From: Poecilobothrus nobilitatus
Lineage: Eukaryota; Arthropoda; Insecta; Diptera; Dolichopodidae
Assembly (NCBI GenBank): GCA_947095535.1
Contig: OX352774.1
Location: forward strand, 115,323,996-115,387,995
Direction: 5' to 3'
DNA length: 64,000 bases
The translations under genes and the position numbers were made by a program. The notes under the pieces were generated by a model. The model saw nothing but the letters and a program-made list of their open reading frames with translations, made no database searches and was not told where the DNA came from. Of this stretch, positions 47,114-60,149 are shown piece after piece (within the stretch, counting starts at the first letter, position 1; each line of letters begins with the position of its first letter).

Positions 47114-48493
47114 AATTTCAAAATCCATTATATTTGCTATAATTTTAAGTTAAACAAAAATATTCGTTCTAATTTATTAAACAATATATTTACTTTTTGT
47201 TATCTGATATGATTATATTTTACTGACTCTATTGAAAATATTGAATTAAAATTCCTCTAACACTTTTCCGACCTTTTTTAAAACATTTTTCCAGACATTC
47301 ATACATTTTATGAACAATGGTTGTTCGTATAAAATTTTATTGAAAGTTCAAACAGGAGTTATTGTGATCGTGCTTGATATCACATTACTTTTCTGATAAT
47401 ATCCGCTATATAGAGTCATTTTACAGGGAAGCATTTGCAAAATCGACTGTGCCACTACAACTTTTACCCCTTTTAATGAGCTTTGTTCGTATGCACTGCA
47501 TAAATGGTGTCCTTCTTTTGTACAATAAAAATCGTTCGTCTACCTTATTACTTCGATTACAAAGTCTTTTGTAATGGTTACTAATAGAAAAATAATAATC
47601 AATTATGACTACATAATTGGCAGCGACTAGCGACCTTAACTATAAACATCAGAACAGAACAAGAAAAAAACGTTTATAAGTATAAATACAGAATCGTACA
47701 CCAAACACCAAAAAAAAAAACGAGATTTGCTATTAAAAATTTCATTTTTGTATACCATTTCTCTTATAAGTCTGATCAAATTTTTCCATTGCAACTAAGC
47801 GTAGAAATTCAAAATTTTAAAAATTGAAAAATTTAACACACACATACACCCATAAGAATTTTCTAATGTGGGCTGTATTTCAGAGGATTTATTGGTTTAG
47901 GATGTCACAAAGTATCAGAAAGTTTCGTCAATTATTTCTGTCTATAACAAAAAGCATTTTAAAATTTAAAAACGTCCTATTAGACCTTTCCATTCACTGA
48001 AGCGTTAAATAAATAAAATAATTGATATATTCTAATTCTGGTAATTAAAATTTTTAATTAGAAAGGCTTATTTTAGTTTTTTATGTAAAATAAGTGTATC
48101 TAATTCCGAAGGTCAAAGAAATATTTAATAAATTATGCCGTAACAAATGGATTAATTAGTAAAAAAAAACAAAATTTCAAATATTTGTACAATTGGATTA
48201 AAAGAAGAGATTATTTGGAGCCTAAACGAGACTGAAGCAGAAAAACTTAACAAAAATTTAAAAGAGGAAAAGTTGATTGGACTCATAAAAAATGTTTAGA
48301 TTTTTAAATTTAAAAGTAAATGGAAATATAATTATTATTATTATTAATATAAATACTTGTCCAGAAAAATGATGTGTAACAAACGCATTCAATTTAAAGT
48401 CTTGTGATGGATGTGTTCTATTTTAGAAAAAAATAAAATAGATATAGCTATAATGTATACAGTATAGATATAATTTTTAATTGGAAATATTTA
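47114..48493. other. AT-rich stretch, no supported gene
   Basis: A 66-codon open frame near 47374-47574 has more balanced composition than its surroundings, but no recognised family. Nothing else is supported. Confidence 0.35.
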
Positions 48494-50033
48494 CCTCGAA
48501 ATAAGCGAGCTAGATATACCTTCAAAGGTATGAATCGGATCAGAATCAAATACTGAGTCGATTAAGCCATGTCCGTCCGTCTTTCCGTCAGACGCTAACT
48601 CAAAAACTAAGAAAGCTAGAATGTTAAAATTTACACAAAATATTCTGGCAGCAATTTGTAGGTTCCCTATTTGTTTTGGTTGAGTTCCGACCAAAGCTGC
48701 GGGTAGCTCCCGAACAACTAACTTTTAGATCTTGACAATTTTTTTGAAATAGAGCCATTAAATTTTAACTGCTGATATAGATATCATAAAAATATTAATT
48801 TTATGTTAATATGAATTTTTCTGTAGCCCCCTCCGTTAAGGAGCTACAGCCCCTCAAAGTTCGAAAAATCTCTATATTTAAATTGTTATAATACAAGCTC
48901 TATAAGGTATATCTTCAATCTGAAAATTGCAAACGATGCTATTATTAGCTTTACAAATATGTATATAATAAATATATACTTATGCTATACGGTGTCTTAA
49001 TTTACCGTTATGCGAAACTGAATTATTGCAAAATCCTTTAATCCTTCTATCTTCTAAATGGTTTAAGTTGGAAACTTGAAATTTTGACAGAAGTTAGATC
49101 TTTGAAAATAAGTATGAGTCATTTCAGAAATTTTGTATCACCCCTCGTTTAGAGTTGTAAGGGTTCAAAAACTGAAAATTTCTTATTTTTAAACACCTGT
49201 AACTTGAACACCTCTTAAAATTTTCTTGAAGTAATACACAAAAATTAAAGCTTCAACATTATACTCTTATTTCTGTTAACAACTTTTTTTAATAATATAG
49301 GGTTACTTTATAATTGACGAAAGTGTTACTTGATTTTTTCAAATTTTCTAACAAATTTCTTTAACGAATTTTTTGCATTTTGTTTTACTCGATAATTTGA
49401 AATTGTTGAGGATATAATGCGTAGTACAAAAAAATGTAAATAAATAAACAACATAACGGTTGCTTGAAGGATTTTTATTTACATATATGATATTGATATA
49501 CATACATACTTATATAATATCATATTTATTTACATATCGTATATGTCACTGATGAATGAATGATAAGAGTATATGTAGATATATATTATATAGCGCCGTA
49601 TTTACATACATATATGTATGTATTATATTGTACTTGTAAGAAATTATTCTATGAATGGAAATATTTTTAAAGAAATATTGCAATGTACAGCGATATACTT
49701 ATAACAATATATGTAAATATTAATATAATATAATATTTAATATTTTAGCATTAATATAATATAATATTTAAAATTATATTTAATATTAGTACAAAATATT
49801 AAATATAATTTTATATATATTTACCGCTTAGTATTAAATGGTACTATAGAATATTTGAAAAAATTTTGGATTGATAATCGTTATGTGGAGGATGTATAAA
49901 CATATAGTTTGAATATATATACAACTTATAGTTCTAGAAATTATAAAATTGACAGAGTGACAGGCTGTGAACATACTAACGGTTCGTACGAGTATCTAAG
50001 AGTTGACAAAGGCAAATGCATTCTTCCTCGTTT
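48494..50033 (+). mobile_element. DINE-like family F2 element, copy B (5' end missing)
   Basis: It begins at CCTCGAAATAAGCGAGC, lacking about 65 bp including the 5' palindrome. It then follows copy A (16080-18480) closely: GAGTCGATTAAGCCATGTCC (about 48556), TTTACCGTTATGCGAAACTG (about 49003), GTAGTACAAAAAAATG and, at the 3' end, AAGAGTTGACAAAGGCAAAT, GCATTCTTCCTCGTTTTTT. Small deletions distinguish it (for example around 49890). At 49574-49590 it holds the LINE target sequence once. Confidence 0.75.
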
Positions 50034-50161
50034 TTTAATAAATTTTATTTGACATACATACACCCATATATGCATAAAATACAAACAAAATGTTTTTAAT
50101 AATTTTAAAATGTCATTTTATAGATTTAAAAAGTCCCAATTTTCGTTTTGTAATGATATTA

Positions 50162-50588
50162 TTTTTTTTTCTCACCTTGCCACTCCTATAAGGAGCATTG
50201 GGCATCCACTAAGTCATTTATTTATTCATATTTGACTAAGTTTCAGTTTCTGGAATCATTAATTTCACTAAGCCGTTCATTACTCGGCAGTTGCTATTGT
50301 ACAAGACTATGAGACAGTTCTTTTATTTCTACCCCATCTATTATCTTATACAAGAATTATAGTTTATTATTATTTTATTTTATTATATAGCTATTAACAA
50401 TATGATATGAAATTATAATTTATAGGACATATATATATACTTATTTTTAATTTAATTATATTCTATTAATTATATATTATAAGAAAAATGTCTAATATAT
50501 TGTATTTATCTATAGGATTCAGCCGGAGTTTAAATTCGAGACCTTACGTATGAAAGGTCGGTGTCTAAACAACTACACCATTGGCTGG
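50162..50588 (-). repeat. SINE-B copy 3
   Basis: The minus-strand head is CCAGCCAATGGTGTAGTTG, TTTAGACACCGACCTTTCAT and ACGTAAGGTCTCGAATTTAAAC. The tail GATGCCCAATGCTCCTTATA, GGAGTGGCAAGG contains the CTCC-TTATA-GGAG hairpin. TAATGATA occurs on both sides (50151-50158 and 50590-50597) as a probable target duplication. Confidence 0.85.
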
Positions 50589-50597
50589 ATAATGATA

Positions 50598-51022
50598 ATG
50601 TAATAATATCGTTTAGAGTAAACTTTCTAGACTAAACTTCAATTTATGCCTCGGACAACTATAAAATCAGATACAGTTATTTTCCAAATTCCGACCAGCC
50701 ATTAGGATGTATACATATACATTTATGTATATATATCTATGTTGAAGAAATTTTATAGACGGCTGCGAAATCAGATTTGCCCCTTTTCCCAGAATAAGTA
50801 TACATATATGTATGTCTGAAAATCTGAATTAGGAGGGAATTTGAAGTGATTCAAAAATACCAATGGAACTTTGACACGTCACCATCAAAGTATAGTTATA
50901 GGAAATAGTTTTACTTTTTACTAAACCTAATGCATTTTTCACACAGCTAAAAAGTCTATTTTCAAGAGTAGGTGCAATATATTTTTCTATTTTCCATATC
51001 CACTGTCCTAAAATAAAAAAAA
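50598..51022. other. Short unique stretch
   Basis: ATACATATAC-type repeats near 50710 and 50800; no gene or element recognised. Confidence 0.35.
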
Positions 51023-52297
51023 AACAAGTAAATGTAACAGTAAGTCGATGCAACCGACTTATTAATACCCTACACCTGAATAATTCGAATTAAATTAAAA
51101 ATCCATAAGTTTTTTTGGCAGCTGCTTGAACTTCTTCCCTTTTCTGCCTTTTTCAACTCGAATTTCAGGAACGTAAAAGAGGCATCCTCTTGGGATATGT
51201 TAAACACCTTTGTAAAAAATTTTAATTTTCTATTCATTATTAATTTCGAAGATTGGTAGTCCTTGGGAGGTTTGTGTCAGCCACCCGAATTGCTACTCCA
51301 ATTCATCGAATCCATCTCAGGAACATAAAGAAAATATGCCAGAACACCATTGTACTAAATTTAAAGGTTCTACTTTTGCTGGTTTGGAGATATGCTCGTT
51401 GCTCTAGTGCTCGTCCGGAAGTGTCCAAAATACGAACCCATGGTTCAAATTCTTTCAAATGTCAGTTTCCAATTTTACAGAAAAGGAAACATAACAGAAC
51501 ACCTTTGTACTAAAAATAAAAGTTCTATCTTTGTTGGTTGTGGAGATATACTCGTTTGCTCTGGGGCTCGTCCGGAAGCTTCCAAGATTTGAACCCATGG
51601 ATCAAATCCTCACAAATTTCAGAAACATAAATCAAACATGAAGGAACACCATTCTGCCTAATTTAAAGGTTATATCTTTGTTGTTTTTGGAGATAATCTC
51701 ATTTGCTCTGGGGCTCGTTCGGAAGCTTCCAAAATCCAAGCCCATGGACCATATCCTCTTAAATTTCAGAGACATAAATCAAACGGCAAGGAACGTCATT
51801 GTAAAAAATTTAAAGGTTCTATCTTTGTTGGTTTTGGAGATAATCTCATTTGCTGTGAGGACCAAAATCCTCTCAAATTTTAGAGACTTAAATAAAACAT
51901 GAAAGAACACCACTCTGTCAAATTTGAAGGTTATATCTTTATTGGTTTTGGAGATAATCTCATTTCCTCTGGTGCTCGTTCGGAAGCTTCCAAAATCCAA
52001 TTGCTCTGGAATCATTCGGAAGCTTTCAGAATCCGAAACCATGGACCGATTTTTTTTCGGACCGAACTTAGCTTTCCTTTCGTAATTAGTAACCTACTAT
52101 ATAAATTTCATCAAGATAGCTTTATCAGTTTTTGAGTTATCGTGCGAACGGACGGACGGACGGACGTCGTTAAATTGACTCAGGAGGTGATCCTGATTTA
52201 GAATATATATACATGTCCATATCTAACTCGCTTCCTTTTGGTGGTTACAAACACCATACCAAAGTTAATATACCCTATACTTTAGGTGTAGTGTATA
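51023..52297 (-). mobile_element. DINE-like family F1 element, copy 2 (long, six central repeats)
   Basis: The 3' end at low coordinates has hairpin AAGTCGGTTGCATCGACTT and then ACTGTTACATTTACTTGTT. The 5' end at 52271-52297 has CTACACCTAAAGTATAGGG. The centre holds about six repeats of roughly 110-157 bp. They are marked by GGAGATA...TCTCATTTGCTCTGG-like words near 51246, 51386, 51542, 51689, 51836 and 51950, and each contains GCTCGT.CGGAAGCTTCCAAA and CAAATTTCAG..ACATAAA segments. The short open frames here arise from the repeats. The next F1 copy begins at the very next base. Confidence 0.75.
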
Positions 52298-52826
52298 ACA
52301 AGTAAATGTAACAGTAAGTCGATGCAACCGACTTATTTATACCCTACAGCTAAAACTTTCAAATTAAATTAAAAATCCATAAGTAATTTTAGTTAGGTAT
52401 TTAATATAAGCTAAAAAAATAAATGCTCTTCCAACCTTTGTACAAAATTCAGGTTTCTGTTTTTATTAAATTCGAAGATATGCTTGTTAGGTCTTGGGAA
52501 GTATGTGAAGGCACGCGGACCACCACGCCAATTCATCTCAAATTTTAAGGACATCATCAGAACAGGGTAGAACACTCTTATATCAAATTTCAAGTTTTTA
52601 TATTTATTAATTTCGAAGATATGCTTGTTCGGTTTTGGGAGTTGCTTCACTAGTTTTTGAGTTATGGTGCGAACGGACGGACGGGCGGACATCGCTAAAT
52701 CGACTAAGGAAGTGATCCTGATTCAGAATATATATACATGTCTATATCTAACTCGCTTCCTTTTGGTGCTTACAAACACCATACCAAAGTTAATATATCC
52801 TAAATTTTAAGTGTAGGGTATAATAA
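52298..52826 (-). mobile_element. DINE-like family F1 element, copy 3 (short, two repeats)
   Basis: It starts, at its 3' end, with AACAAGTAAATGTAACAGTA and AGTCGATGCAACCGACTT. It has two GAAGATATGCTTGTT.GG repeat marks (about 52473 and 52614), GTTATGGTGCGAACGGACGG (about 52662), and ends with AAGTGTAGGGTATAAT. It lies head to tail with copy 2, without a gap. Confidence 0.75.
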
Positions 52827-55800
52827 TTTTATATAACTTTATGGGTACCTACCCAAATAAATTTGTTGGTGTGCGAGTATAATGTATTAGGTATAAGGAT
52901 AACTGAAATTGTAATTGTGTGTATATATACGGGTAGTAGGTACCGAAATGAGTATTTTATTATTTTTGGTTTCAATTTCAAATCGTTTTTTATTCTGTCT
53001 TTTTCGTGCATGATAATTTTTTATAACTTCTATACACTTTTTACATTAAGTTAATTTAGTTACAAAATATTTTTATAGTGTTTGTTTATTTCTTCTTATT
53101 AGTATACAATACATATTTACTGTATCTGACTCTGACAGGGTAGTGTACAGGTACGATTCCGGATGGAAACATACACAAACAAATTTTGTTTGTAGGAATA
53201 TAAATTATAAATATAACTTTTTTTTTATTTACTGCATTATTTGGCAAAGTACAAATTATACATTATTCCGAAATTGCAAAAACAAATACGTATGTACATA
53301 TATAAAATAAAATCTACCATAATTAACTCCATCATTCTATGACGGGCCAACAGCTAGTATTTTATATCTGTAGTAATTAAGATTTCAAAGCTAGGGGAAA
53401 ATAATTTAAATATTGTTGCTTGGGTGGGCTACAATATATTCCTCTCTTTCAATGTTTAGTTAAAATCTCTTGAGATTTTAAAAAATATTAAAGTAGTAAA
53501 TCCTTTTTACTTTTAATTATTTAAAGAAAATAATTTTTGTCCTGACTTCAAACAATTGCCACAGATTTAATTGCATCTATTAGACCCCTTTCGGTCTCTT
53601 TTATTTTTGTATTGATTTGTTCTTTTAAAAAACAAACTATAATTCTTTAATAAAGGCACTTAAAAAAATATACCACCCAAAAAAAGAAACACATTAAAAA
53701 AACAACTTTCTAAAATTCATGAAACTAAATAGTCAGTAAAACCGCGTTAGGTATTCGATGAATTTCATATTAATTAAACAAAAATTTAATTAGAAAAAAT
53801 TTCTATATTTTTTTATCATTATTCTTGTATATGACTTTAGAAGAAATAAACTCGAGTTTGAATCCAACAAATTTCTAACTAAAAATCAAATAAAAATCAA
53901 AATAAAAAAGAAAATTCAAACTTCAAAACTCCTTCCAATTAAACATTAATAATGAAATTTTTCCAAAAAAAAAAAAAAAAAAACATCTAAAGACAATTTT
54001 CCGGCACGAAAAATTTTTCATATTGTCTTCAAAAACATTTCACCACCATGACCATTTTTCAATTCAATTTTTCACTATTCATTCATGAACTTTGAAAAAA
54101 AAAGTCAGACAAAGTAAGAGACAAAACCAAGGTACCAAAGCATTGAAGCATCAAAAATAAAAATACTAATAAAAAATATTGGACATCTTGATGTATGGTT
54201 TATTGCCAATTTAAATTGAATTTTTCATTAATTTTTTTTATATAATATATAATTTTTTTTAATTTATTTATTTATATATTTTTTATATTTTGGATTTTCA
54301 CCTTAATAATGGTTTTATTAATATACCCACAACTAGTCAAGTTTCTAAACTGCAATACACTGCAATACAATCACCAATAAGCCAAACTATTCATACAAAA
54401 AAGGAATAACCATTTTTATTTGAAATCGTTTATTCTTCTGATTAAATCCTTAAGAAATATTTTCTTTTAATTTTTCTAAATTTTTTATTGCATTATTTCT
54501 ATATACACTCCACAACACTTGAGCAAGTTCTCCTAAAAATTTTACAAAAATTTAAAAGAAAAAAATTTGTTTTGTTAAAAATTCTAAAGGCATATTTCGG
54601 GTTTATATACATAAAAACGAATACTGAAAAATCCTTTCATTTCCTTCTATTAATTGAAGGACATCATGCATATTGAAAAGCCCCATGCTACGCTATGATC
54701 ACATTCTCACAAATAATATTAAATTTAGAGGAACGGAGAACGTAAAACGAACGTTCCACACCTAAGGTCTTCCACTAAAAAATTGCAACCGCTGAGAGTA
54801 TAAAAAATAATTAGACAATAATAATTATTAATTTTATTATATCGGATTTATGATTTTAATCATGTGCAACGAAATTTAATATACTTTTATACAATGCATA
54901 CCTTTGTCTAAATTCAATTTTTCTTAATAGAAAGGACGCAGTGGTATTGAACAGAATTACAACAAAAAAAGAAGAAAATTCATTGGAACAATAAAGGTGG
55001 CAACCCTGATTTGTATTTTTGCAAGTACCACAAAATGTTAAAGGCGCCCATAAAAATTTTTATAAATTTTTTTGCTAATTTTCTTTTTTTCACATTAATA
55101 ATGTGTTTTTTTTTTGTTTTTACTGTTCATGGTTTGTTTAATACTTTTGATGCTATCATCATCTAACCAATAAATGGTGATATTATCGATATATGGTTAA
55201 AATTTTTTTTTATTTCACTGAGTTCTGTTAACTTTTCTATTTTGTTTTTTTTCAATTTATTTTGAAAAACAAAATAAATTTTTTTTTTTCATTTTTTTTG
55301 AAAGTCACTATGTTTTAACTTTAAGAAGAGGTGATCTTCCACTGGTGACATTCAACAACATTTATATTTTATTTTTCAAAAAAAAAAAAAAAAAAAATTA
55401 AATAAAATAAAATAAATTGTTTGTTCAATAATTCAAAATAATAATATCATAAAATTCAACCACAATGATTTTATTGACTCCAGTTGGAGATCTTCAATAA
55501 TATCAAGGAATTGTATAGTGGTACAGATTGCAGCAAGCAATGAAATATGTGAAGCATTGGTTGGTAAATTCAGTTCCAAAAATGGTATTTTTTATTTGCT
55601 AGTAACATTGTTGTAATATATGTATTCAATACATAGCATTTTCTATTAATAGAAGATTCTGCACCTGCATTTTATAGTTTTGACATTTTGTTTTTTGGAA
55701 GTTTTCCGTAAATTTGACACGTAACTTTTATTTCTATACTGCTTTTATTTTATTCTTATCACTTACGGTTTGTATCCTCCCTAATTCACAGAATTCATTT

Positions 55801-57046
55801 GATGCTAAATTACGGCGATTACAAGAAAAACAAGGCAGTATCTAAAATTAAAGGTTTTTAAAGCTGCACATTTTCAAAAAGATAATTCTATTAGATCAAG
55901 ATAAAAAAAATTCTTCAACTGTAACTGTACTTTTAAATCTGAAATTTAAGAGGAAAATTTTTGTGAACGAAAAAAAAAAATTGGAAAAAATGGAAATATA
56001 CTCACTTCAACTTCCAGCAAACAGAATTAAGAAAGCGTATTAAGAAGTCATATAAATATATAATTTTTGAGCTTAGCTATTTTCTTTAAAACCAAATTTT
56101 TAAAAATTTGAACATTCGTTCAGATTGCAGATTTCAAATTTTCAGTTTATGAAACGGTAAAGAATACAAACTTGTCCTTATTATTATTCATAAGGCCCGT
56201 TGTAAACTTTAGCTAATCTATGGCAGCTAAGAAATCTAGTTATGCGAGCTAAGAAATCGAGCTATGGGAGCTAATGCGAGCTAAGTAAGAAGGTGTATTT
56301 TTAGATAGAAGAAAGATTTTCTCAATTACTTCTCTATTTAAGCTTAAAACATATAGGAAATATTTACAGATCAATTTTTAAATTATTAATTATACCAAAG
56401 TTATTTGAGAGTTTAATCAAAATTAAGATTAATATAATTATTAAGGATGTCATTCTCCTGGAATATAATTTTTTATTTCGATTTCTAAATTTTGATGTAT
56501 TAAGAAATTCATTATTTTTGCTTTTTAATTTTTTGGCGTAATCCTGGCAATATGTGATGATGAATATGTAATATGTAATTTTTGTTATATTTAATTTTTT
56601 TTTTGTTTATAGTTTTTAACTAATAATTATTCTATATAATGTTAATTTTTGAAATTTTTGTTTTTAATAGAAAGTAGTCTGTACTGTAAGTTTGTAGATG
56701 AAAGTTTAATAAATAAATAAATAAATAAAATAAATATTAATCTAAGAAATAAGGTTTTATTTGTATTCTAAATAGTCACGAAAGGAAAATGTTTAATAAT
56801 TATTTACTTTGAATTAAACTTTTTATTTTATTTATCATTATTTTAAAATAATGATAATTTTAAATAAAAAAAAAAAAACTCATAAAAAATATAAAATAAG
56901 AAAGGACCATATCTTCAATTTGTAATAAAAAAAGTTAGCACAATCTACAAAAATATTATATTGGAGCTTTAATGATTATTTGGGTGATTTGTTACTAGAC
57001 CATACGGCCACGGTAATATTCTGAAAATATTATCAAATAATTATAT
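52827..57046. other. AT-rich stretch; possible eroded SINE/Helitron piece
   Basis: A B-box-like GGTACGATTCC at 53151-53161 and an end-like CCAACAGCTAGT at about 53347-53358 suggest an eroded element, but no matching start was found. Positions 56222-56290 hold a 21-23-bp minisatellite (GAGCTAAGAAATCGAGCTAT-like). Positions 55826-55900 carry the 3' terminus of an F3 element (ACAAGGCAGTATC, AAAGGTTTTTAAAGC). Otherwise there are A/T runs and no gene. Confidence 0.4.
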
Positions 57047-57866
57047 ATCTTCACCGACGGATCCAAGATGAAGGAAGCAGTTGGTGCTGGTATTTTCTCG
57101 GAAAAACTCATTATTTCAAAATCATATAGGCTCCCCAACGCAGCTAGCATCTTTCAGCCAGATGTACTAGCAGTTAGATAGGCTGCTCGAATTTTGAACG
57201 GAAATAACACACAAATGACAAAGATCGCCATCTGTGTGGATAGTCAATCCGCAATTAAGGCTATTAAGGCGAACATTACAACCTCAAAGCTTGTTAGGCA
57301 GTGTCAAGAAGAACTTGCCCTAATAAGCGAAAGGTAAAGATAACTTGCATGTGGGTGCCTGGGCATAGTAATATTGAAGGAAACGAAAAAGCTGATGAAC
57401 TAGCAAAGAAAGGAGTTACTCTGAAAACTAACTCTCCTGAAAGAGTCAGTTGTCCAATAAGTGCCGTAAAGGAACGAATCTTTTTTTTGTATATAGCAAA
57501 AGCACAACATAGGTGGAGTAATCTGAGCAATTGTGCAATATCTAGAACGCTGTGGCCCACCTACAACAAAAGAAGAGTTAATATCAAAATCACGCATAGA
57601 CATCGCTAGCTTAATGGTAATCATGACAGTCCACTGGCTAGTAGGCACGCATGCAGCTAAACTGGGAATACCTCACAACACCTCCTGCAGGAGTTGCAAA
57701 AAAGCAAACGAAAGTGAAAACCTTGAGAAATTTCTTCCTTGAAGAAATTTTTTCCTTGAGATATCTGGCCCTAGCTAAAACCAGACTCCTCTAACTCGGC
57801 AAACCATTTTACCACAACCTCAGCGAGCTCAAAATCAAGGAATTGATTTCGTATCGTATCGTAATT
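57047..57866 (+). pseudogene. RNase H and C-terminus of a LINE (I/R1/LOA-type), inactive
   Basis: Reading from 57047: IFTDGSKMKEAVGAGIF (first RNase H Asp), then FQPDVLAVR, a stop TAG at 57179, AARIL, KIAICVDSQSAIKAIKANI (Asp region) and LVRQCQEELALI. A frameshift near 57330 leads into KVKITCMWVPGHSNIEGNEK, ADELAKKG, the conserved His-containing RNase H motif. Another frameshift leads to DIASLMVIMTVHWLVGTHAA, KLGIPHNTSCRSC.KANESENLEKF, the C-terminal Cys motif region. Remnants LGKPFYHNLSELKIKELI follow, to about 57866. RNase H next to this C-terminal Cys region occurs in LINEs of the I, R1 and LOA groups. It is clearly dead, and the RT part is not present upstream. Confidence 0.85.
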
Positions 57867-57889
57867 TATAAATTTTATAAAATTTCCTA

Positions 57890-58110
57890 TTGTTTGACGT
57901 TTTTAGATTGTTAAAATATTAAGTAGAACTTGAGATAAAAATATTTCAAAAAAGACTGTAGGCCCATAATGAGGGGAGCTGTGAGACCAATCCATGGTTA
58001 AAATTTCATTGCTTTATGTTAAACGCTGTAGAAATTTTGTAAATAAACGGAAGAAAAAAGTGATCTCGTAAGCAAATTTTTTAATATACTTCTTGGAAAA
58101 TGTTCTATAA
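57890..58110 (-). mobile_element. DINE-like family F3, 5' half fragment
   Basis: GTTAAAATATTAAGTAGAAC, TTGAGATAAAAATATTTC, then CCATGGTTAAAATTTCATTG and GCTGTAGAAATTTTGTAAAT, AAACGGAAG align with 27250-27460 of the long F3 copy. The 3' half may be the fragment at 55826-55900, separated by the LINE pseudogene and other DNA. Confidence 0.5.
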
Positions 58111-60149
58111 ATCAATTTCTTATATAGCAAAAAATTTAAACAATAACTTAAATTGGTTGAATTAACTTTAACTTTATTAAGATTACTTCATTATCATTGA
58201 ATAATGAAGTTATTCATAAAATAATTTAATTTAATTTTACTTTTTAGGAGAGCGTTTGGAAGTACCGTTTTTCAAAAACAGTGGTCAGAGTGTACTATAA
58301 TATTGAAAATACCAAAAATTTAAAATCATAATCACACATCACATAAAGCCAAATTTCAAAATCCCGAAATTGCAAGAATCATTAAATTGATTTTCGAAAA
58401 CACAATATCATTAAATTGAAAATTTTCAAAGTATGTACACTCCGATCCGGATTTACTACCAGTATGCGTTTCTAAAACGATTGCTCTAAAAAAAGAAAAT
58501 TTAAATCGAAATGAAATTTCATATATTAGTTAACAAGTAGTCTTAAACGTCGTGTTAATCGTTTTTGATTTTTGATTGGAAAACAAATTAAGTTAAAACG
58601 ATTAGCACATAAATAATTTGAAAAATAATTAACAAAAAAAAATTGCTATTGAGTATAAATGAAAAAAATGTCGTAAAATAAAAAATATTAGGTCAAGTAA
58701 GAACTAAGGTGTAAATTGATTCAAAGAGACTTATTTGGCATAGCTTAGTCCAAAAGTGTAGAGCTATTTTGAAACACAACAACTGCGAACTAACTTAGTT
58801 GATAAAGTTTTAAACTCACTTAGCTTAAACCAGCTTAGCTAAAATGAACAACCAACCTAAAAATCAAACTCTTATCAACATTTAAAGTTGCTAACTATAA
58901 CCGTTTAAAAGACATGATAAGTTGAACAATTTACATTATATTGATATCACATTCGTTTATAGCAGCGGTTTCATAATTCAGTAAACATAGTAACAATCTG
59001 CAAAATTGTCTCTGGCTGAAAGTATATCTCACATCACAGTATTTAAATTTTGAAAAGCTTTTTAATACATATTCCTAAAAACAGATTTCAAATTCTTTTC
59101 ATCCAACTGAGAATCAAAATTTAAAAACATTTACTTGCAGTTATTTTTTTTCAGCATAAATCTTTTCTTACATTATTTTGATAGGTGTAACTAATTCATC
59201 CTTAGCATACGTTCAACATCTTTAAAAATAGAATTTATTACTAGTGAGCTGAATTTATTTTTTTCCATTTTCATTGCCATCATCATTATTATTATTGTAA
59301 AACTGATACATACATTACATCCAATAAATCCTTTCTTTGATGTCGACACATAAAGAAAAAACGAAGTCTTTAATTTAATATTTCATCTACAGAATTTTGA
59401 ATAAACGCCTTGAGTCGTTTGATTTCAACTTGTTTTCTTCATTTTTTGAATAAAAAATTAATTTAGATTTTAATTTACACACAGTTTTAATTTGTAAACA
59501 GGCTTTTTTAAGAAGATTTCTTTCTATTTTTTTTTTTTTTACGTGGGTTTTAAGTCCTATAAGTGATGTAGATTCACCAGCTTTATATCATATATGAATT
59601 TATATTATTCATTTTTTTTTTAAATATTTCTGAAAATAATTTTTAAAATTTTTTAAATTTATTTACTACTGTTAGGTACTGATTCTAAAGCTACTGTACT
59701 ATATAACTGAACTCATAGTTTCGCTTTTTGTTTTTTGTAAAATAACTTCAAAGTATAAAAAATTATACCTTTAATGATCCCATTCATAAAATATGATGTA
59801 ATTTTCAATCGTAGACCCTTACAGCAATTTGCAAACACAATTTTAACTTTTCTATTTTTTTGTTATCCTACTATTAATTTCTATTAAAAAGTAGGTAGGT
59901 TCAGTGCAGTCTATAGTACATCAAAACAATAAGAAAAACTGGAGGAAAACAAGAAGATGAAATATATTTTTTTCAATATTTAATTTTTATTCCAATCAGT
60001 CGTTCATTCAATCAATTGAGATTTTATTGTATGTGAGGTAATAATATTTTCAATTGATAATTTTAATCAAAAAGTCTTTAAGCAAATTTAAATTATAGTC
60101 TAAATCACTATTTAAACTTTGTTCCTTTACCGCATTGGAATTGACACAA
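58111..60149. other. AT-rich stretch without recognised gene
   Basis: No coding frame, tRNA-like sequence or inverted-repeat element could be supported in this interval. Confidence 0.35.

Noticed and set aside
47374..47574. 66-codon frame with balanced composition
   Set aside because: Too short, no recognisable domain, no splice context that convinced me.
53140..53360. SINE or Helitron suggested by GGTACGATTCC and CAGCTAGT
   Set aside because: No A box at the right distance, no TC start, no terminal hairpin and no second copy; left only as a note.
57294..57648. Minus-strand open frames
   Set aside because: They are antisense to the RNase H pseudogene and carry no independent motif.
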